From contig NZ_CP010310.2 of assembly GCF_000815105.2 (NCBI RefSeq), positions 1,550,001-1,614,000 of the forward strand: DNA of 64,000 bases. Direction: 5' to 3'. The translations under genes were made by a program, and so were the position numbers. Under the pieces are notes generated by a model that saw only the letters and a list, made by a program, of their open reading frames with translations, had not been told where the DNA came from and searched no databases. Origin of the DNA: Pandoraea pulmonicola (GTDB lineage Bacteria; Pseudomonadota; Gammaproteobacteria; Burkholderiales; Burkholderiaceae). This document shows, one piece after another, positions 1 to 8,788 of the stretch (its first letter is position 1; each line of letters opens with the position of its first letter).

Positions 1-357
1 GCCTATACGCGCCGCGCTCCCGCGCCCGACGCCGCCGCTTGGGCGGCGCTCGAAGCGCGGCTGTCCGTGCCCGGACGTTGCGCGTGGGTGCTGACGAGCT
101 CCGAAGCGGTGCGACATCTCGCCACGCTGCTCGCCGGGCGGTACGGCACCCGTGACGGCGTGCACACGCCGGGAACCCCGCAAGTGCTGGCGCAAATCCT
201 TGCCGCGCCATGCTTCACGTCGCATGCGCGCATCGCCGATGCCGCGCGGGTGGCGGGGTTTGATAGGATTACGCAGTGCGCGGCTGGCGACGAGAACTTG
301 CTGGCGGCACTCAAAACATGGGCGGATCCCATTCAAGTCAAGCATGACGACAGATAA
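1..357 (+). CDS. hemD: uroporphyrinogen-III synthase, C-terminal fragment
   Basis: The window opens inside this gene; only the last 118 codons are present. Uroporphyrinogen-III synthase cyclises hydroxymethylbilane with inversion of ring D in cytoplasmic haem and sirohaem synthesis. The visible part has the C-terminal family pattern: TSSEAVRHL, then FTSHARIADAARVAGF and a final stretch with GDENLLAAL. The frame is open from base 1, so the start lies upstream of the window. Its stop codon overlaps the start of the hemX-like gene by 14 bases, which suggests translational coupling. Identification rests on these motifs and on the hemX-hemY genes that follow. Confidence 0.88.
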   Translation, partial: AYTRRAPAPDAAAWAALEARLSVPGRCAWVLTSSEAVRHLATLLAGRYGTRDGVHTPGTPQVLAQILAAPCFTSHARIADAARVAGFDRITQCAAGDENLLAALKTWADPIQVKHDDR

Positions 358-1504
358 TCGCGTTCCTGAGTCTTCCCAGAATCCGTCGGCACCGACCGGT
401 CCGGCGGCATCGAATTCACCCGCCGCGTCGAGTTCGTCGACCGCCTACGGCAACCCGGGCGGGTCGCCTGCGTGGCAAGCGCCGGAGCCCCCGCAGAAGC
501 GGCGCGGTTCGGGCGCCGCGTTGCCGTGGCTGCTCTTCGTGCTGGTTGCGGCCGGCGCGGGCATTGGCGGCTGGTCGCTCAATCAGAAGCTCGACCGCGT
601 GCAGCAGGAGATGGCGCGCCGCCAGCAGTCGGGCGACACGCAGCTCATGCAGGCGCAGGTGCGCACGGCGCAGGCGCTCGACAATCAGCGCGATCTGCAA
701 AATCGCCTCACGGCGCTCGAAGGCCGCGTGGCCGATTCGCGCAGTCAGCAGGCCGCGCTCGAACAGCTCTATCAGGAACTTGCTCACAACCGCGACGAGT
801 GGGTGCTCGCGGAAACGGAGCAGATCGTCACGAGTGCGAACCAGCAGTTGCAGCTCACGGGCAACGTGCGCGGCGCGCTCATCGCACTCGAAGGCGCGGA
901 TGCCCGTCTGGCGCGTACGGGGGCGCCGCAGCTCGCCGGTGTGCGCGATGCGCTGAAGAAGGACATCGACCGCCTCAAGGCCGTGCCGGCCGCCGATCTG
1001 CCGCAACTGACGGGCAAACTCGATCAGGCCATCGCCATGATCGATACGCTGCCGCTGCAGGCCGAAGAGCAGCGTGTCGCACCGAAGGCGGACGCAAGCG
1101 GCCCGAGCGGCGCCGGCGAAACCGGTTGGACGGCCACGTGGCATCGCCTCTCGTCCGAGATGCTCGGTAGCCTCAAGCAACTGGTGCAAGTGCGTCGCCT
1201 GGACGATCCCGATGTGATGCTCGTCGCGCCCGAACAAGGTGCGTTCCTGCGCGCGAACCTAAAGCTGCGCTTGCTCAACGCACGACTGGCGCTGCTCGCG
1301 CGCAATGCGTCGGCCGTGCACAGCGACGTGCTCGTCGCCCAGGCGGCGCTCGACAAGTATTTCGATGGCAAGTCGCGCCGCATCGCGGCGGTGAAGACAC
1401 TGCTCGATCAGGTCGATGCCGGCTCGCACACCATCGAACTGCCGACACTTGACGCCAGCCTGACCGCCATCGGTCAGGTCAAGGACGTCAAGGACAAGCC
1501 GTAA
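344..1504 (+). CDS. hemX: HemX-like inner-membrane protein (uroporphyrinogen-III C-methyltransferase-related)
   Basis: A 386-residue protein with a Pro/Ser/Ala-rich cytoplasmic N-terminus, one membrane span (LPWLLFVLVAAGAGIGGWSL, about residues 60-80) and a long Gln/Arg/Leu-rich coiled-coil periplasmic part. This is the layout of the HemX family found downstream of hemD in beta- and gammaproteobacteria. Its biochemical role is unsettled; the methyltransferase label is historical, and no SAM-binding motif is seen here. The ATG at 344 is chosen because it overlaps the hemD stop as expected in this operon; the open frame extends further upstream inside hemD. It is followed after 10 bases by hemY. 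Confidence 0.88.
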   Translation: MTTDNRVPESSQNPSAPTGPAASNSPAASSSSTAYGNPGGSPAWQAPEPPQKRRGSGAALPWLLFVLVAAGAGIGGWSLNQKLDRVQQEMARRQQSGDTQLMQAQVRTAQALDNQRDLQNRLTALEGRVADSRSQQAALEQLYQELAHNRDEWVLAETEQIVTSANQQLQLTGNVRGALIALEGADARLARTGAPQLAGVRDALKKDIDRLKAVPAADLPQLTGKLDQAIAMIDTLPLQAEEQRVAPKADASGPSGAGETGWTATWHRLSSEMLGSLKQLVQVRRLDDPDVMLVAPEQGAFLRANLKLRLLNARLALLARNASAVHSDVLVAQAALDKYFDGKSRRIAAVKTLLDQVDAGSHTIELPTLDASLTAIGQVKDVKDKP

Positions 1505-1514
1505 GGAGCCGCGC

Positions 1515-2687
1515 ATGCGAGGACTGATCTGGTTGACGCTCCTGTTCGCGGTAGCGGCCGGCTTTGCGGTGCTGGCCACGTTCAATCACGGCCAGGTGGT
1601 GATGTTGGTGCCGCCCTACCGGGTGGACGTGTCGCTGAACCTGTTCGTGCTGGCGTTGCTGGCACTGTTCATTGCGCTGTACGTGATCATCCGTATCCTG
1701 CGCAACATCTACAAGATGCCGGAGCGCGTGGCGGCGTACCGCAATCGCCAGCGGAGCCGTCGGGCGAACATCGCGCTGCGCGATGCCGTGGCGAATCTCT
1801 TTGCCGGCCGCTACACGCGTGCCGAGAAGGCCGCGCGCGAAGCGGCCGAGCAGGAGGACAACCGTGGTGTGGCAGCGATCATCGGCGCGCGCGCCGCGCA
1901 TCGGATGCGCGAGTTTGCGCGACGCGATACGTGGCTTGCCGAAGCGCAGGGGGCGAACCTCGAAGAAGCGCGGCTGCTGCAGACGGCCGAGCTGCGGGTC
2001 GACGCCCGCGACGCGGAGGGTGCGCTCGACGCTCTCACCGAAATGCGCGCGCAGGGTGCGCGACGCATGCAGGCGCAGCTCGTCGCGTTGCGCGCGCACC
2101 AGCACCTCAAGCAGTGGCCCGAGGTTCTGAACCTGCTCAAGGTGCTCGACAAACGCGAGGCGTTGCATCCGGCACTCGCAGCCAAGCTCAAGCAGACGGC
2201 GAGCGAAGGCATTCTGCGCGATCATCGTCACGATGCCGACGCGCTGCTCAAGTGCTGGCACGAGTTGCCGGCCGATGCCCGCACGTCGGCGCGCATTGCG
2301 GACGTCGCCGCCGAGTTGCTGGTCGGACTCGATCGCCTGCGTGAAGCGCGCGACATCGTCGAAGCGGCGCTCGCGGAGCATTGGGACGCCCGCCTGCTGC
2401 GTCGCTATGCCGAATGCGCCGGCGGCGACGCGTTGCCGCTCATCCAGAAGGCCGAGGCGTGGCGGCAACGTCACCCCAACGATCCGGATCTGCTGTACGC
2501 GATGGGCAGGCTTTGCCAGCACCAGCGTCTGTGGGGCAAGGCGCAGACGTTCCTCGAAGGCGCGCTGCGCCATACCGACGACCGTCATCTGCAACAGCGT
2601 GTACACCTGTCGCTTGCGCAATTGTTCGAGGGGCTGGGGCAGATGGAGCAGGCCAACCGGCATTACCGGGCCAGCGCGCTGGCTTGA
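1515..2687 (+). CDS. hemY: HemY-type TPR protein of the haem operon
   Basis: A 390-residue protein with two N-terminal membrane spans (residues about 5-22 and 38-60) followed by helical, TPR-like repeats, matching the proteobacterial HemY family. This is not the Gram-positive protoporphyrinogen oxidase of the same name. In E. coli the protein is a membrane-anchored TPR factor that assists haem synthesis. An AAGGAG ribosome site lies just before the ATG at 1515. It is last in the hemD-hemX-hemY run and is followed by a strong hairpin terminator at 2710-2733. Family assignment is by topology and gene order. Confidence 0.88.
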   Translation: MRGLIWLTLLFAVAAGFAVLATFNHGQVVMLVPPYRVDVSLNLFVLALLALFIALYVIIRILRNIYKMPERVAAYRNRQRSRRANIALRDAVANLFAGRYTRAEKAAREAAEQEDNRGVAAIIGARAAHRMREFARRDTWLAEAQGANLEEARLLQTAELRVDARDAEGALDALTEMRAQGARRMQAQLVALRAHQHLKQWPEVLNLLKVLDKREALHPALAAKLKQTASEGILRDHRHDADALLKCWHELPADARTSARIADVAAELLVGLDRLREARDIVEAALAEHWDARLLRRYAECAGGDALPLIQKAEAWRQRHPNDPDLLYAMGRLCQHQRLWGKAQTFLEGALRHTDDRHLQQRVHLSLAQLFEGLGQMEQANRHYRASALA

Positions 2688-2709
2688 TGGCCGGCGGGGA
2701 CAAACCAGG

Positions 2710-2733
2710 ACGGGGGCGCGAGCCCCCGTTTTT
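2710..2733 (+). terminator. Rho-independent terminator after hemY
   Basis: Perfect 8-bp stem ACGGGGGC / GCCCCCGT with a GCGA loop, followed by a run of T. It closes the hem operon and separates it from the accessory gene downstream. Confidence 0.9.
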
Positions 2734-2853
2734 CATGACAGCGGCATGCCGCAGATTTTGCCACGCGACTTGCTTTCGGTCGCCGTCGCACTATCTCCGA
2801 AATGACCATCCGGCAACCCTATCGGTCAGTGTTTCGCAAAGGACCTGCTATAC

Positions 2854-5800
2854 ATGCCACGTATCCCGGCCCCCTCGTCGTCTCCATGGCTACGAACCTC
2901 AGAGGAGCGAGGTCTAGAACGTCCTGCATCCGTTGACGAACGATCCCCCATCAGCAAGCGAGTACGCGAGGTCTCGTCCTCAGCCTCCGGCCCGAGCGCG
3001 CACGGTCTCGGATACCGGGCGATCGCATCCGCATGCTTGTCGCATCGCGCGGCGCAAACATCGCACGCGCCCCCGACGGACGAAACGATAAGCTCGCAAG
3101 GCGCCTCCTCCAGTCGCTCCTCAGGGCACTGGGAAATTTCATTTCTGCCGCAATGGCGTCGTAGCTTCGCACGAAATGTCAAACAAGTTGGTGCTACAGG
3201 CGCCGGAAGAGAGGTGAGGTCAAGACAATTTGGGTCTGACGACTCGGGCCGGCGCCGCTATGATCCGCCTCGGTTCGAAGGGGCCATACATGCAGGCCAT
3301 CAGGGCTCGTTCGAGACACTACGTGGACGCTTGCGCGACGACGCGTTCGAGGAGAACGTAAGGTTAATGGACGACCATCTGAGGAGTCTTGTAGACAGGT
3401 CTCAAGACCTGGGGGAGGAAGTGCTCAGCGCGTGCGTCGGTGATGTGGCGCAATGTCTGCAAAACGATGCCTGGTTTTGTCAGTCCCAGGGCGGGACGAT
3501 GGTGCACGTGGCCAACAAACTGAGCAAGTTCGCCAGAGTGACGGATTGCGCCATCGGCCTTGGCGCGATTGCTAGCCGGTTGGACACGCAACGCTTGCAG
3601 GCACGTGAGATACCCATGTATCTCAACGCGTTTTGCAAATTTCCCGGCAATCAACCGTGTCGCCGCGCGGCGCTTGACCTGGCACGGCATGTTGGCATGG
3701 TGCGCAATACGTTGGTCGACAAGTTCAACGTGCAAGACGTTGCCAATACCCTGAACGCGCTGAGCAAATGGCCCGAGGAAGCGGATGCGCGGCACGCCGC
3801 GCTGCGCCTGGCGCAGCATCTTGGCAAGGTGAGCAATGCGTTGCTTGGCAAGTTCAACACGCAAGACGTTGCCAATACCCTGAACGCGCTGAGCAAATGG
3901 TCCGAGGAAGCGGACGCGCGGCACGCCGCGCTGCGCTTGGCGCAGCATCTTGTCAAGATGAGCAATGCGTTGCTTGGCAAGTTCAAGGCGCAAGAAGTTG
4001 CCAATACCCTGAACGCACTGAGCAAATGGCCCGAGGAAGCGGACGCGCGGGATGCTGTACTGCGCCTGGCACGGCATCTTGACAAGGTGGGCAATGCGTT
4101 GCTTGGCAAATTCAAAGCGCAAGAAGTCGCCAATACCCTGAACGCACTGAGCAAATGGCCCGAGGAAGCGGACGCACGGGATGCTACGCTGCGCTTGGCG
4201 CAGCATCTTGGCAAGGTGAGCAATGCGTTGCTTGGCAAATTCAACGCGCAAGAAGTCGCCAATACCCTGAACGCACTGAGCAAATGGTCCGAGGAAGCGG
4301 ACGCGCGGCACGCCGCGCTGCGCTTGGCGCAGCATCTTGTCAAGATGGGCAATGCGTTGCTTGGCAAGTTCAACGCGCAAGAAGTTGCCAATACCCTGAA
4401 CGCGCTGAGCAAATGGCCCGAGGAAGTGGACGCCCGGGATGCTGCGCTGCACCTGGCACGGCATCTCGACAAGGTGGGCAATGCGTTGCTTGGCAAGTTC
4501 AACGCGCAAGAAGTCGCCAATACCCTGAACGCACTGAGCAAATGGCCCGAGGAAGCGGACGCACGGGATACTGCGCTGCGCTTGGCGCAGCATCTTGGCA
4601 AGGTGAGCAATGCGTTGCTTGGCAAATTCAACGCGCAAGAAGTCGCCAATACCCTGAACGCACTGAGCAAATGGTCCGAGGAAGCGGACGCGCGGCACGC
4701 CGCGCTGCGCTTGGCGCAGCATCTTGTCAAGATGGGCAATGCGTTGCTTGGCAAGTTCAATGCGCAAGACGTTGCGAATACCCTGAACGGGCTGAGCAAA
4801 TGGCCTGAGGAAGCGGACGCACGGGATGCTGCGCTGCGCTTGGCGCAGCATCTTGTCAAGGTGAGCAATGCGTTGCTTGGCAAGTTCAACGTGCAAGACG
4901 TTGCCAATACCCTGAACGCGCTGAGCAAATGGTCCGAGGAAGCGGACGCGCGGCACGCCGCGCTGCGCTTGGCGCAGCATCTTGGCAAGATGGGCAATGC
5001 GTTGCTTGGCGAGTTCAACGCGCAAGACGTTGCCAATACCCTGAACGCACTGAGCAAATGGCCCGAGGAAGCGGACGCCCGGGATGCTGCGCTGCGCCTG
5101 GCGCAGCATCTTGTCAAGGTGAGCAATGCGTTGCTTGGCAAGTTCAACACGCAAGCCGTTGCCAATACCCTGAACGCGCTGAGCAAATGGTCCGAGGAAG
5201 TGGACGCGCGGCACGCCGCGCTGCGCTTGGCGCAGCATCTTGTCAAGATGGGCGATGCGTTGCTTGGCAAGTTCAAGGCGCAAGAAGTTGCCAATACCCT
5301 GAACGCACTGAGCGGATGGCCCGATGACGCTGATGCGCAGGGTGCCGCGCTGCGCCTGGCGCGATATATTGACAAGGTGGGCAATGCGTTGCTTGGCGAG
5401 TTCAACACGCAAGACGTTGCCAATACCCTGAACGCACTGAGCAAATGGCCCGATGACACTGATGCGCGGCACGCCGCGCTGCGCTTGGCGCAGCATCTTG
5501 TCAAGATGGGCGATGCGTTGCTTGGCAAGTTCAACGCGCAAGACGTTGCCAATACCCTGAACGCGCTGAGCAAATGGCCCGAGGAAGCGGACGCACGGGA
5601 TGCCGCGCTGCGCTTGGCGCAGCATCTTGGCAAGGTGAGCAATGCGTTGCTTGGCAAGTTCAACACGCAAGACGTTGCCAATACCCTGAACGCGCTGAGC
5701 AAGTTTCGGGGCGTCGATGCCAGCGAAGACGCGATGTGGACGTGTGTCGAGTACTTGCACAGTCAAAGCGAGCCATGGAGCCTGTACAGCCTGGGCGAAA

Positions 5801-8595
5801 TAGCGCAAGTGGCCAACGCCGTGGCGCGATTGGCATTGCAGTGTGCTGATCAGGATCCGCCCGCGATACTCACCGAACTGCTGCGAAGCCTGGGCGAGCA
5901 TGTGCATGCGCACGACATGATGTGCAATGCCGGAACGCTTGAAATCGCCACGATGTTCAAGGCCATGGCCGCCCTGCAGTTGCACAAGACCCTGGCGACA
6001 CTGGCGCCCTCCACGCTCGCCAGACTGGACAGCCTGCTGCCGACCGGTTTGCCCCATGACAACCTGGAGACCTTGGGCAACCTGTGTGTCGGCCTGCTCC
6101 CGTTGCTGCGCAACAATAGCTTGTCGAGGTACCGTGCCGAAATCCTGTGCGCCCTGATGGCCCTGCATCCCCACGTGGCGCGCAAGGCAGCGTGCTTCAT
6201 AAGCGCACCTCAACACGGGACACCTGCCGATCCGCCAACGACGCCGCCCGAATCATTCGATACGCGATGTCCGGCACTGACCTTTTATCAGATTCTCAAA
6301 ACCTACAATGTCGTCGCCAGCCTGGCACAGGAGAGCCAAGCCGATAAGCAACGCGGCCTACTGGTACGGGATTGGGTGAATGCCATGCTCGCGCAAACCC
6401 GCGAAACGCTTCAGCGCGATCTGAGCGATATGAGCTGGAATCTGATCGCCCAGATCGAGGCCAGCGACGACGTGGACGACGCCATGGACCGATTCATGCA
6501 CTTGGAACATGAGCGCATCACACAAGCCTGCCCGCCGACCCGTTTTGATCCGGCACTCGTCCGTCAGGACATGAGAGGCGAGTTCCGGGAGGTCGCACCG
6601 ACCATCGGCAACACCCGTCATGTGCTCGTGGACATGATGGGACGCGAACTCCCGCGCGAGCCTCGAGGGGCGGAAGACTACTCCCTGTTTGCACGAATCA
6701 CCCATCTGCCGTTAGTCGAAGTCAAACTGCCGGGGACGCTGAGCCGATTCATGCTGGCCCGCACGTTTCGCTACAACGATAAACTCTGGCGATTCGACAT
6801 GTTTGGTGGCAGCCGCCTGACAAAAAGCCGACATCAACCGGTAGAAGCCATTCTGGCGGGGGCTTCTCGCGGTTACGACGTCCTGCCTGCGGTGCCGTAT
6901 GCCGACAGCGCGCCGGAGAGCGCATTGATGAACCTCGTGCGCAAGCTCGCACCGCTCAAGGAAGACTGGGCGCGCATGCAGCGCGCGTTGCTCGAGACAG
7001 TGCCGCATACTCACGTTGGCGAGGGCACGTTGACCATCGGCTGGTTCGACGACGTATCGGGGGGGGCGCATCCGTTCAAGCCCCAGATTGATGGCGTACC
7101 CTTGGCGCTGTGCCCGAACGATGGCTGCGGCTTTATCAAGGCCAGTGTGGCCCAACGCATTCCCGCCGTGCGAGAGCGGATGCAGGCGTGGGAGGCCGCA
7201 CCAGCCCAGCAACGCCGCGACATGTCGAAGGTGACCCCGGGCACCATGGCGCCGCAGGCATTGCAGCACTTCGCCCGAGATCAGGCCGCACTGGACGAGG
7301 CTCGCGAGTTGATGCGCGCGAGGTTGCGCACAATCGACGCGGCGCAGATCCCTAAGTTGCAATTGCATGATCTGTTGGTGCGCGGCCCCTACGAAAGCAT
7401 GCGAATCCGGGCGGTGCCCTCAGCCGACGATCAGTTTCACCTGCCGACGCAACTGTGCGCGGGCCTGGCCGCGAACCGCACAGCCCCCGTGTTGATCGGC
7501 AAGCCGCCGTATGACAAGGAGAACCTGTTGCCCGTGACTGCCAGCGCGATAGCTACCGAGGCGTCGGGAGATTTGACCGCAAGGTTCCTTGCCGGGCACT
7601 TCGCGATTCAGTACAGCTATACGGGCTTTGACGAGACCTCCGACACCGGCAGCATGCTGCACGGCAAGGGCATGTTGATTGTCGTCCCCGATGAATACTG
7701 GCCGCGGCGCTACCACGCACTCGACATGGTGTGCTCCCGCCAGGACATGAAAATGCACTCCTCCTGGACCGTCGAACGCAAGCGCCACGAGATTCCCGCA
7801 CAGATGCTGAGCACCGGCAGTCTTCGCGTCAAGGACATCCTGTTACCGGGCCAGTGTGGCGCGCTGCCGATCGACGAACTGCGAAAGCGCGACATGGATA
7901 CCGACGGGGATGACGCCTTTCTCTATCTTGACTGCCCAGCGCTTGCACACGCGATTGATGGCGCGATGCAAGCACGCGCGAGACAACGGGGACCGACGCG
8001 CTCGTTCAAGCCCCCAAAGACCGCACAGGCGGCCATCGATTCGAACGGCATATATCGGGCTGGGCGCGTCGGGGAAATTATCGAGGCCCTGCGCGGGCAC
8101 CGTCTGATGGGCCGCGCGAGTTCGGCGGCCGCACGTTATCTGGCTCAACCCGACGAGATACGCGAGCAGATTGCCAAGGCGTTTAAAGCGCGACTGCAAA
8201 CTAGCAGACTTCCCGCAGAAGTCAGCGCACTGCTGGACCGGGAGGATTGGGACCTTGGCACGCGCGATTTCCTGACAATGACGATCAAATCGGGGGCGGA
8301 CGCGCTCAAGTCCGATACCGGCATGGCTCCGTTCAATCAATGGATGCGGTCGTTCGAGCGGGCCGAAGCCAGTTGCAAGGCTGACCCTCGCCGAGTGCGG
8401 ACCATCCCCTATACCAAAGCCACCGCACGAGCGTTGCGCAACGGCAGCTTCGATCCTGAAAAAACGTTAGACGAGTTGCACGACAATCCGACGATGGCCG
8501 CAGGCGTCATGGAGATCAACATTAAAGCACTGCGACCGGTGCTTCCTCTGCAGCGAAACGCTGAGCACGGCTCTGGAACCGCTGTAATGTGTTGA
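2854..8595 (+). CDS. giant SKWP-repeat protein (RipS/XopAD-like candidate effector) with polymerase-like C-terminal motifs
   Basis: A 1913-residue protein. Residues 1-165 are Ser/Pro/Arg-rich and probably disordered. Residues 285-929 hold fifteen 43-residue repeats of the form NALLGKF..QxVANTLNALSKW followed by (P/S)EEADARxAALRLAxHLxKx, with degenerate copies on each side. The SKWP signature defines a type III effector family in Ralstonia (RipS) and Xanthomonas (XopAD), thought to form HEAT/ARM-like solenoids. The last 950 residues are a non-repetitive region with IQYSYTGF (1585-1592), GKGML (1604-1608), DGCGFIK (1423-1429) and DMDTDGDD (1680-1687); the order and acidic motif recall two-barrel RNA polymerases of the cellular RdRP type (inference). 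There is no signal peptide, and no secretion genes or convincing hrp box nearby. The ATG at 2854 is preceded by AAAGGAC. The gene stands alone between two terminators. Confidence 0.85.
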   Translation: MPRIPAPSSSPWLRTSEERGLERPASVDERSPISKRVREVSSSASGPSAHGLGYRAIASACLSHRAAQTSHAPPTDETISSQGASSSRSSGHWEISFLPQWRRSFARNVKQVGATGAGREVRSRQFGSDDSGRRRYDPPRFEGAIHAGHQGSFETLRGRLRDDAFEENVRLMDDHLRSLVDRSQDLGEEVLSACVGDVAQCLQNDAWFCQSQGGTMVHVANKLSKFARVTDCAIGLGAIASRLDTQRLQAREIPMYLNAFCKFPGNQPCRRAALDLARHVGMVRNTLVDKFNVQDVANTLNALSKWPEEADARHAALRLAQHLGKVSNALLGKFNTQDVANTLNALSKWSEEADARHAALRLAQHLVKMSNALLGKFKAQEVANTLNALSKWPEEADARDAVLRLARHLDKVGNALLGKFKAQEVANTLNALSKWPEEADARDATLRLAQHLGKVSNALLGKFNAQEVANTLNALSKWSEEADARHAALRLAQHLVKMGNALLGKFNAQEVANTLNALSKWPEEVDARDAALHLARHLDKVGNALLGKFNAQEVANTLNALSKWPEEADARDTALRLAQHLGKVSNALLGKFNAQEVANTLNALSKWSEEADARHAALRLAQHLVKMGNALLGKFNAQDVANTLNGLSKWPEEADARDAALRLAQHLVKVSNALLGKFNVQDVANTLNALSKWSEEADARHAALRLAQHLGKMGNALLGEFNAQDVANTLNALSKWPEEADARDAALRLAQHLVKVSNALLGKFNTQAVANTLNALSKWSEEVDARHAALRLAQHLVKMGDALLGKFKAQEVANTLNALSGWPDDADAQGAALRLARYIDKVGNALLGEFNTQDVANTLNALSKWPDDTDARHAALRLAQHLVKMGDALLGKFNAQDVANTLNALSKWPEEADARDAALRLAQHLGKVSNALLGKFNTQDVANTLNALSKFRGVDASEDAMWTCVEYLHSQSEPWSLYSLGEIAQVANAVARLALQCADQDPPAILTELLRSLGEHVHAHDMMCNAGTLEIATMFKAMAALQLHKTLATLAPSTLARLDSLLPTGLPHDNLETLGNLCVGLLPLLRNNSLSRYRAEILCALMALHPHVARKAACFISAPQHGTPADPPTTPPESFDTRCPALTFYQILKTYNVVASLAQESQADKQRGLLVRDWVNAMLAQTRETLQRDLSDMSWNLIAQIEASDDVDDAMDRFMHLEHERITQACPPTRFDPALVRQDMRGEFREVAPTIGNTRHVLVDMMGRELPREPRGAEDYSLFARITHLPLVEVKLPGTLSRFMLARTFRYNDKLWRFDMFGGSRLTKSRHQPVEAILAGASRGYDVLPAVPYADSAPESALMNLVRKLAPLKEDWARMQRALLETVPHTHVGEGTLTIGWFDDVSGGAHPFKPQIDGVPLALCPNDGCGFIKASVAQRIPAVRERMQAWEAAPAQQRRDMSKVTPGTMAPQALQHFARDQAALDEARELMRARLRTIDAAQIPKLQLHDLLVRGPYESMRIRAVPSADDQFHLPTQLCAGLAANRTAPVLIGKPPYDKENLLPVTASAIATEASGDLTARFLAGHFAIQYSYTGFDETSDTGSMLHGKGMLIVVPDEYWPRRYHALDMVCSRQDMKMHSSWTVERKRHEIPAQMLSTGSLRVKDILLPGQCGALPIDELRKRDMDTDGDDAFLYLDCPALAHAIDGAMQARARQRGPTRSFKPPKTAQAAIDSNGIYRAGRVGEIIEALRGHRLMGRASSAAARYLAQPDEIREQIAKAFKARLQTSRLPAEVSALLDREDWDLGTRDFLTMTIKSGADALKSDTGMAPFNQWMRSFERAEASCKADPRRVRTIPYTKATARALRNGSFDPEKTLDELHDNPTMAAGVMEINIKALRPVLPLQRNAEHGSGTAVMC
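3706..5640 (+). repeat. 15 x 129-bp in-frame tandem repeat array (SKWP repeats)
   Basis: The phrase encoding NALLGKF recurs with exact 129-bp spacing (for example at 3835, 3964, 4093 and 4222), giving fifteen units with no length variation. Two repeat flavours occur: KWPEEADARD and KWSEEADARH. Units 3-5 and 6-8 follow the same P-P-S order and are almost identical, so part of the array probably arose by duplication of a three-unit block. A degenerate unit precedes the array and another follows it (SKFRGVDAS). Confidence 0.93.
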
Positions 8596-8636
8596 AGGCA
8601 GCCCGGTGGCGATGCAGGTCGCAATCCAGCAAGCAT

Positions 8637-8667
8637 AAGGCCGCGAACGCAAGTTCGCGGCCTTTCT
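8637..8667 (+). terminator. terminator after the SKWP gene
   Basis: Perfect 12-bp stem AAGGCCGCGAAC / GTTCGCGGCCTT around a GCAA loop, followed by TCT. It sits 42 bases beyond the stop codon of the SKWP-repeat gene. Confidence 0.85.
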
Positions 8668-8788
8668 CATCGAATCACCCGGTGCGGACCTGTATGCCGA
8701 GTGGTGTGCGAGGGGATCGGCTGGGCTTTGGGCATCCCCTTATCCCGATTTCCCGATTTCGGCGCCCGCACAGGAGAGACGGGTGTCG

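Noticed and set aside
2775..2799. Possible hrpII/PIP-type box TTCG-N17-TCCG before the SKWP gene
   Set aside because: The consensus is TTCG-N16-TTCG; here the spacing is off by one and the second half has a mismatch. Another imperfect pair before gene A (51364) also has the wrong spacing. Not enough to claim HrpB-type control.
3364..6216. Long antisense open frames (950 and 683 codons) across the SKWP array
   Set aside because: They mirror the 129-bp periodic repeats of the sense gene; the antisense peptides are repetitive, lack ribosome sites and are an expected by-product of a high-GC in-frame repeat.
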